Shown: one piece after another, positions 59,031 to 64,000 of the stretch | Layout: each line of letters opens with the position of its first letter | How positions within the stretch are numbered: the first letter of the stretch is position 1 | NCBI RefSeq assembly: GCF_964355755.1 | Contig: NC_092679.1 | Location: forward strand, 1,862,001 to 1,926,000 | Source: Antedon mediterranea | Taxonomy: Eukaryota; Echinodermata; Crinoidea; Comatulida; Antedonidae | Length of the DNA: 64,000 nucleotides | Direction: 5' to 3' | Translations under genes and position numbers: made by a program | The notes under the pieces: generated by a model | What the model was told of the DNA's origin: nothing | What the model saw: the letters and a program-made list of their open reading frames with translations, nothing else | Database searches by the model: none

Positions 59031-60865
59031 AATGTGCTGTATGTATTTTGCTGTATTGTTGCTTTAGTACAGATTTTACGGAAAGCATAAACATCGTTTC
59101 TTCGGCATACTTTTGATATCATTAGTGTGTACGAAGACACTGTGCTGCCATAATAATTGTGTATAAGAAACTTTGTATACTAATTCAACACGTCACATGA
59201 CATCTTTCAAAGACATATGTATGCTGTGGCAGATATGCCATGTATTGTTATGTCAAACATTTTATTGAGTTCATCTACTGGACAACGAAGCAACAACTGT
59301 CAATGCCAGACAACAATAATAAGGGAATAGTAATTCACATAGACTGCTGTGTGAATACAAAGTCAACAAACATATCTTATCAAGTTTACCCCTCTTAATT
59401 AAATATACCAAAACGGCACGCGTTGGGGCACGCGACGTTGATGAACACCTATTGTTTCCCAATGTTTGTCACGTGTTTGCTCCCACTAGGTGTCAATTGT
59501 AATGTTATTTTTCAATTTTTATTATTTTTAGTGTTGATGAATTAATATTAGGTGTCATGATTGACATCTACATCTGGTTGTAATGTTGATAGTGTCTGAT
59601 GATACACCACATGCTCTCTGTTGCTGCCATGGGGTCGTCATCACTAGACAAGTTGTGGTAATTGTTATATAATCGAACAACAGACATTACAGTATATTTA
59701 TATCAGTGACAGTTCATTCTGAACCTTATCATGAAAATGATATAGTCAGTCATCATTAAGGTTTTTAAAGGGGGTCGAAAAAAGACGCAAAAGTGATTTT
59801 ACAAAAGAATCCTAACTGTTCTGAGATGTAGGCTATGCCATGTCGCGCTTTAACCTGCGACAAAGTGTAGGCTAGTCGGCAGCAATGTGGGCCTGCGTTT
59901 CCCGTTGTAATTTACTGAATTTAGTCGTGATCCCAACTCCTTCAGGCCTTCGAAGGATAAGTGAGGTGAATTAGGCCTAACTCTCAAATGATCTCCTGAT
60001 CACTCGTATATGGTTGTTCTACATTCAAAATGTAGGACGGATATAATCGAACATGTCCTGTATTGACCGAGCTTCCATCTCCGCCGTCACTAGCTTTCTA
60101 TAATGTTTATTTGAAAGCAAATTTCGCGTTTTTCTCAACTCCCACAAGCAATGTTTAGTAGGACATAATTTTGAATCGATAAATAATTTAAAACGCGACG
60201 AATACACGACCTACAAAGTACATTGATAAAGAGATGGCGGCCGTTCGCAATAGACATAATAACTGCCGTCAGCAATGAGGAATACTTTTATAATGTTCAA
60301 TATTTAAATAATTACGATGCTGATTTAAACATAATAATAGGCCTACACACATGCAGATAAAAAAAATAACTTAACCTTAACCTTAGCATAATACTGCAGG
60401 CGCCACATGTGATAACATGTGACACTGTAATTACATAATTTGCATGATACTGAGCCTAATGCCATGTTGAGGTACCGGTACAATAAAAATGTATGAAATA
60501 AAAATTAATTTTAAAAACGTACGGAGAATCGGTTAACGATAAAAACGGTGTATTGAATTTATAGGAAACGATAAAAATAGCGCACTATTTATATTGGAAA
60601 CTATAAAATATGTACATAGTTCACTTTGCTAACATAGTGAAACAAGCAAATGTACATTCAAGGATATTTTATGTAGCTTCTTGTTTTTTTTTCTCCTGAA
60701 GTTAAATCATCGGGGCGGGAACATTTTCTGCAATACTTAATCTTACATTAAATCTCATTGAAATGTTTTCAATAGTGATAAAGACAATGTGAAAATGATT
60801 GCTATATGGTTTTGTACTTGTGTTCTACTTCAAGGGATTGTATTTTCTACTTGAGGTAAAACTTA

Positions 60866-61792
60866 CGCCCGTATTCTTAAACCGGACTTTAGTCGTAGTT
60901 CGAAGTTCGACTTGGAAAAGTCGTAGTTCGAGCTATTACTTCAAATTCGATTCAAAAACGAAGTAGTCGAAGTTTGCAGTTCGACTTAATGAAGTCGAGC
61001 TTTTAGTCGAGTTGCACACGTCTGGGTAACAAAGGCTATACATTGGCCAATGACAAGAGAGTATTTGAGGAGCAGACGAAATTTTGCGCATTGATATCAC
61101 TTTCCATTTCTTACAACACTTTTTACGCATCAGGACTATATACATGAAAAATAATTTTAATCGTTAATTATTAGAACAATATCAGTATTAATTTAACAGT
61201 GAAGTATATTTGATTAACAACAAATAAAATCTTAAAAATATATTTAGGAACCATGGCGGTACGGTAACTTTTATATTTTCTAGGACCCCAACAAAGTATG
61301 ATCGCCACGAACCACGCACTTCATAGCGTGACAAGAAAGCGCTAGGCCCCCTAAACATTCCATCGCGTGGTGAATTGCCGCATCTCCCATTGTCGCTATG
61401 GCGTGACGTAGCTCAAGTCGGACTTGCGCGAAGAAAATAATGTAATTTGTATACAGTTGTAAATAAAGATGATTTTCATTATTATAATTTATACCAATGT
61501 ATATTTAATTAAGCTAATATAAATATAGATATTTCATTCTTCAATATCTGGCCAATATAACAACTCAATGACTGTTACGTTTTTTATAAACATCGTTTAA
61601 AAACCATTTAGTCGACCATTTAGTCTGCCCCCTCCAGGACTAAAAAAATCGATCAAAATCCGTCTCGATTTAGTCGAGGTTGGCCTGATTTAGTCGGTGA
61701 TTTAGTTGAAGTTCGGTTTATGAATTAAAATGACGTCATTTTTTTAGTTTTAGCTCGAACTACGACTAAAGTCCGGTTTAAGAATACGGGCG
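60866..61792. mobile_element. PIF/Harbinger-like non-autonomous transposon
   Basis: 927 bp with inverted ends CGCCCGTATTCTTAAACCGG, matching for over 30 bases, flanked by TTA on both sides (60863-60865 and 61793-61795). Sub-repeats of 'agtcgtagttcga' follow the left end. No transposase frame; ORFs inside are short. Confidence 0.8.
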
Positions 61793-64000
61793 TTAGGCTA
61801 GGCTGCGACATTGATCGAACGCGTACAACGGTAATTACTTCAATTGAACGTCCTCCCTACTTTAAATGTCATAAATATCGTTGATACATGATAAATCATA
61901 TCATTTTACGTCTATTGAATATTATATAGGCGTATTGAGTGCAGGATAATATCGGCTTAACTCGAATAAAATACATGCAATCATTTTTTATCAGACGATA
62001 AATAGGCCTACTGTATGTCCACTTCAAACTGTATTTTTTTTTCATTTCTCTTGTTTTGATATTTATTTCATGTTAAAGATGTATTGTCCCCCAAAAACAT
62101 GAAAAATGAAGATTAATAAAATCAGGCTTTTAATAGGCCATTTTGCAGTTTTAATAAAGTTATTCACTTCTATAAAAAAAGAAATATTTATTTCACTTAA
62201 AAAGACAAACGAAACAGTTAATTTTAACCAAAATCCATTGGCTGGCAGTCAATTTGACTATTTTTTACTTACAGTTTTTTCAGGTAAATCTCTTTTTTTT
62301 TTTATCTAGTTTTTGGTCAAAGTAAATAACTATTACGTAACATTAAAATGGCATATTCAATAAAATATTTGAAAAAAAAAATATTGAGAGGGATAATATA
62401 TCTTTAATATTACGTGGTCGTCTTTATTTGCCATAATTTACGTAACATAAATGCTGCCCTCGGCGGTTAATCTACATTGCACTTATTCCAGCATTTGATC
62501 AATGAATTATATTGTACTGTTTGTCTCAGTTTAATTGAAATTTGTTGTACACTTCTCCGGAACTAATATCATGCAATAATTAAAGATTTGCATTGCAATG
62601 TCCATGGCTTAAGAGAACAGTTAAGCAAATAGCATCGTATCGATCTTAGCCCTAATGAAATATTGCCGGATTGACGGTGTGTGAGGAAGTATCGCTTTAT
62701 TCTTTGTATAATACGTAAGTAGCATGATTAGTGTGAATGAGGGTTTACAAGGGCTGCCCAACTCTCTATAAGAAAACATATTTGATGACGTCATACTTAG
62801 GCGTACATCATTGAATAAGGCTCGGTAAACAGGCCAATCACAACTCGAGTATTTAGCATACAGGTGTCGATGTATCTAATCGTATAGCCGCATACTGCTC
62901 GGATGCAAGATGGATTGCATGTATCGAGGTAGGTTATTTACGGAGGTCATACACTTTTTCGTTCGTTCATTTGTTTTTTATTCATTATTTTTATTTATTT
63001 TATTTATATATTTTTTTTTTTTGCTTGTATATATTTTACAATTCTATATATATTTGTTTGGTTTCTTATTTCTTTCATGTATTATTAATATTAGTTCATG
63101 ACGTATGCATTCATTTACTGTCTATTTACTTATCCGTGTTCGTCAATCATCCATTTTTAAATTAAGTAATTATCATTGTCAAACAAACAATATCTCAATT
63201 GTATTCTTAACTGCTTATTAGCGTTTTGCAAATATGTTTTGATTACACCATGATGATTGGTCCGAGACTAAATGAACCAAATCGCTGATTAAATTACCAT
63301 CGTAGTTAAATTAATTACTTAAATAAGATATGTTCAATTAGAATTGTATGTAGCGAAAGTAACACCAGTGCAGATCAATACAAGTGCCGGGTTTCTTGTC
63401 TACTCTAATGTACACATATTATTTGATATATAACACTGGTTAAAAAGACGATATTGAAACTCTTACCATAACTGCCTGCTTCAAGTATTACAAGTTATTT
63501 TGTAAGTAGTAACAATTACCAATTTACTTTCACAGTCTGTATGGTGCGTCGAACGCGTCAAATTGCGTTTTCCCCCTCGACGAAATTTCTTATTCTCAGC
63601 ACGTGTACGGATAATTCAATTGATAATGTTGTGTTAAAGAATTTATACACAATAATTCGCATTAAAACATCGTGTATGGTATTGACTACCTAAACAGTCA
63701 GCTGTCAAAGAGTATCATACATCATCTAGGCTCCAAGGAATTGCTCTAACTATTTTATGCCTGCCACCCCAGACCCACGACTATACCGCGCTGCAACAGC
63801 CATACTCCCCGGAGAGGCACCTGTCAAAAAAGGGCTACGAAACCTGAAAGTTAAATTATTGTCAATATATATTATTATTGTTATAGATGATATGACAATT
63901 GTCGCAAATTACGAATGTCGTTAACAATATTGTTTGGTGGTCTAAAGTTGTTCCCGGCATGGAAATCAAATTGTAACTAATTGCAAGCAGTCAAAACTAT

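Larger units (their letters stand above)
50100..63999. other. Long intergenic region, no gene recognised
   Basis: About 14 kb without a frame I can assign. It contains MITE copies (51840, 53735, 56840, 60866), a GAT microsatellite (54140), (AT)n at 55384-55411, tandem repeats (55235, 58190, 58742) and low-complexity T-rich stretches (62930-63060). CG dinucleotides are more frequent around 51-57 kb than elsewhere, so regulatory DNA or the 5' end of a neighbouring gene is possible. Confidence 0.5.

Noticed and set aside
60025-60207. 60-residue minus-strand frame with protein-like composition
   Set aside because: Could be an exon or a retroelement remnant, but I see no conserved motif or exon partner.
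63730-63850. GC-richer block near the right edge
   Set aside because: Considered as an exon on either strand, but frames are short and no splice pair is convincing.

Overview
This window is animal nuclear DNA. Genes are split by GT-AG introns, the background is AT-rich, and the sequence is dense in small DNA transposons, SINEs and minisatellites. The protein families (PPP1R21, GNPAT, rhodopsin-like GPCRs), the frequent 'aggcctag' words and the tRNA-derived SINE suggest a marine invertebrate deuterostome, perhaps an echinoderm. That placement is inference; the sequence alone does not fix the species. There is no operon structure, CRISPR array or phage.

Layout. (1) 1-149: a coding-looking end of a gene cut by the window edge, not identified. 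(2) 9213-24962, + strand: the last three coding exons of PPP1R21, an endosomal coiled-coil protein, separated by introns of 13.1 kb and 2.4 kb. The large intron holds most of the minisatellites, including a 1.3-kb array of 26 units, mostly 51 bp. (3) 28223-34679, - strand: a complete GNPAT gene in 14 coding exons that I joined by hand to 676 residues. It is the peroxisomal acyltransferase that starts ether-lipid (plasmalogen) synthesis, and it ends in the peroxisomal signal AKL. (4) 35357-46406, + strand: a 26-exon gene for a 1,032-residue membrane-anchored alpha/beta hydrolase with a TPR motif and a Ser-Asp-His triad. I know no name for it. Its start lies about 90 bp from the likely 5' exon of GNPAT, so the two probably share a bidirectional promoter. 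(5) 47324-48280 and 48892-50007, - strand: two adjacent intronless rhodopsin-like GPCR genes, convergent with the hydrolase gene. (6) 50100-64000: no gene recognised; repeats, MITEs and at most a speculative 5' exon.

Mobile DNA. One MITE family (termini AAAGCTCTGTCTACACTATC) occurs about 11 times. Six of the eight copies lying inside introns of the three multi-exon genes sit within about 55 nt after a splice donor, and a SINE in GNPAT sits 14 nt after one. Two elements of about 0.9-1.1 kb have TTA target duplications (PIF/Harbinger-like), and one 843-bp foldback element has an 8-bp duplication (hAT-like).

The most novel item is the GNPAT / membrane-hydrolase head-to-head pair. The hydrolase resembles secreted bacterial prolyl-oligopeptidase-like esterases but is split into 26 exons and tethered to a membrane. 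Whether it works with ether-lipid synthesis is untested.
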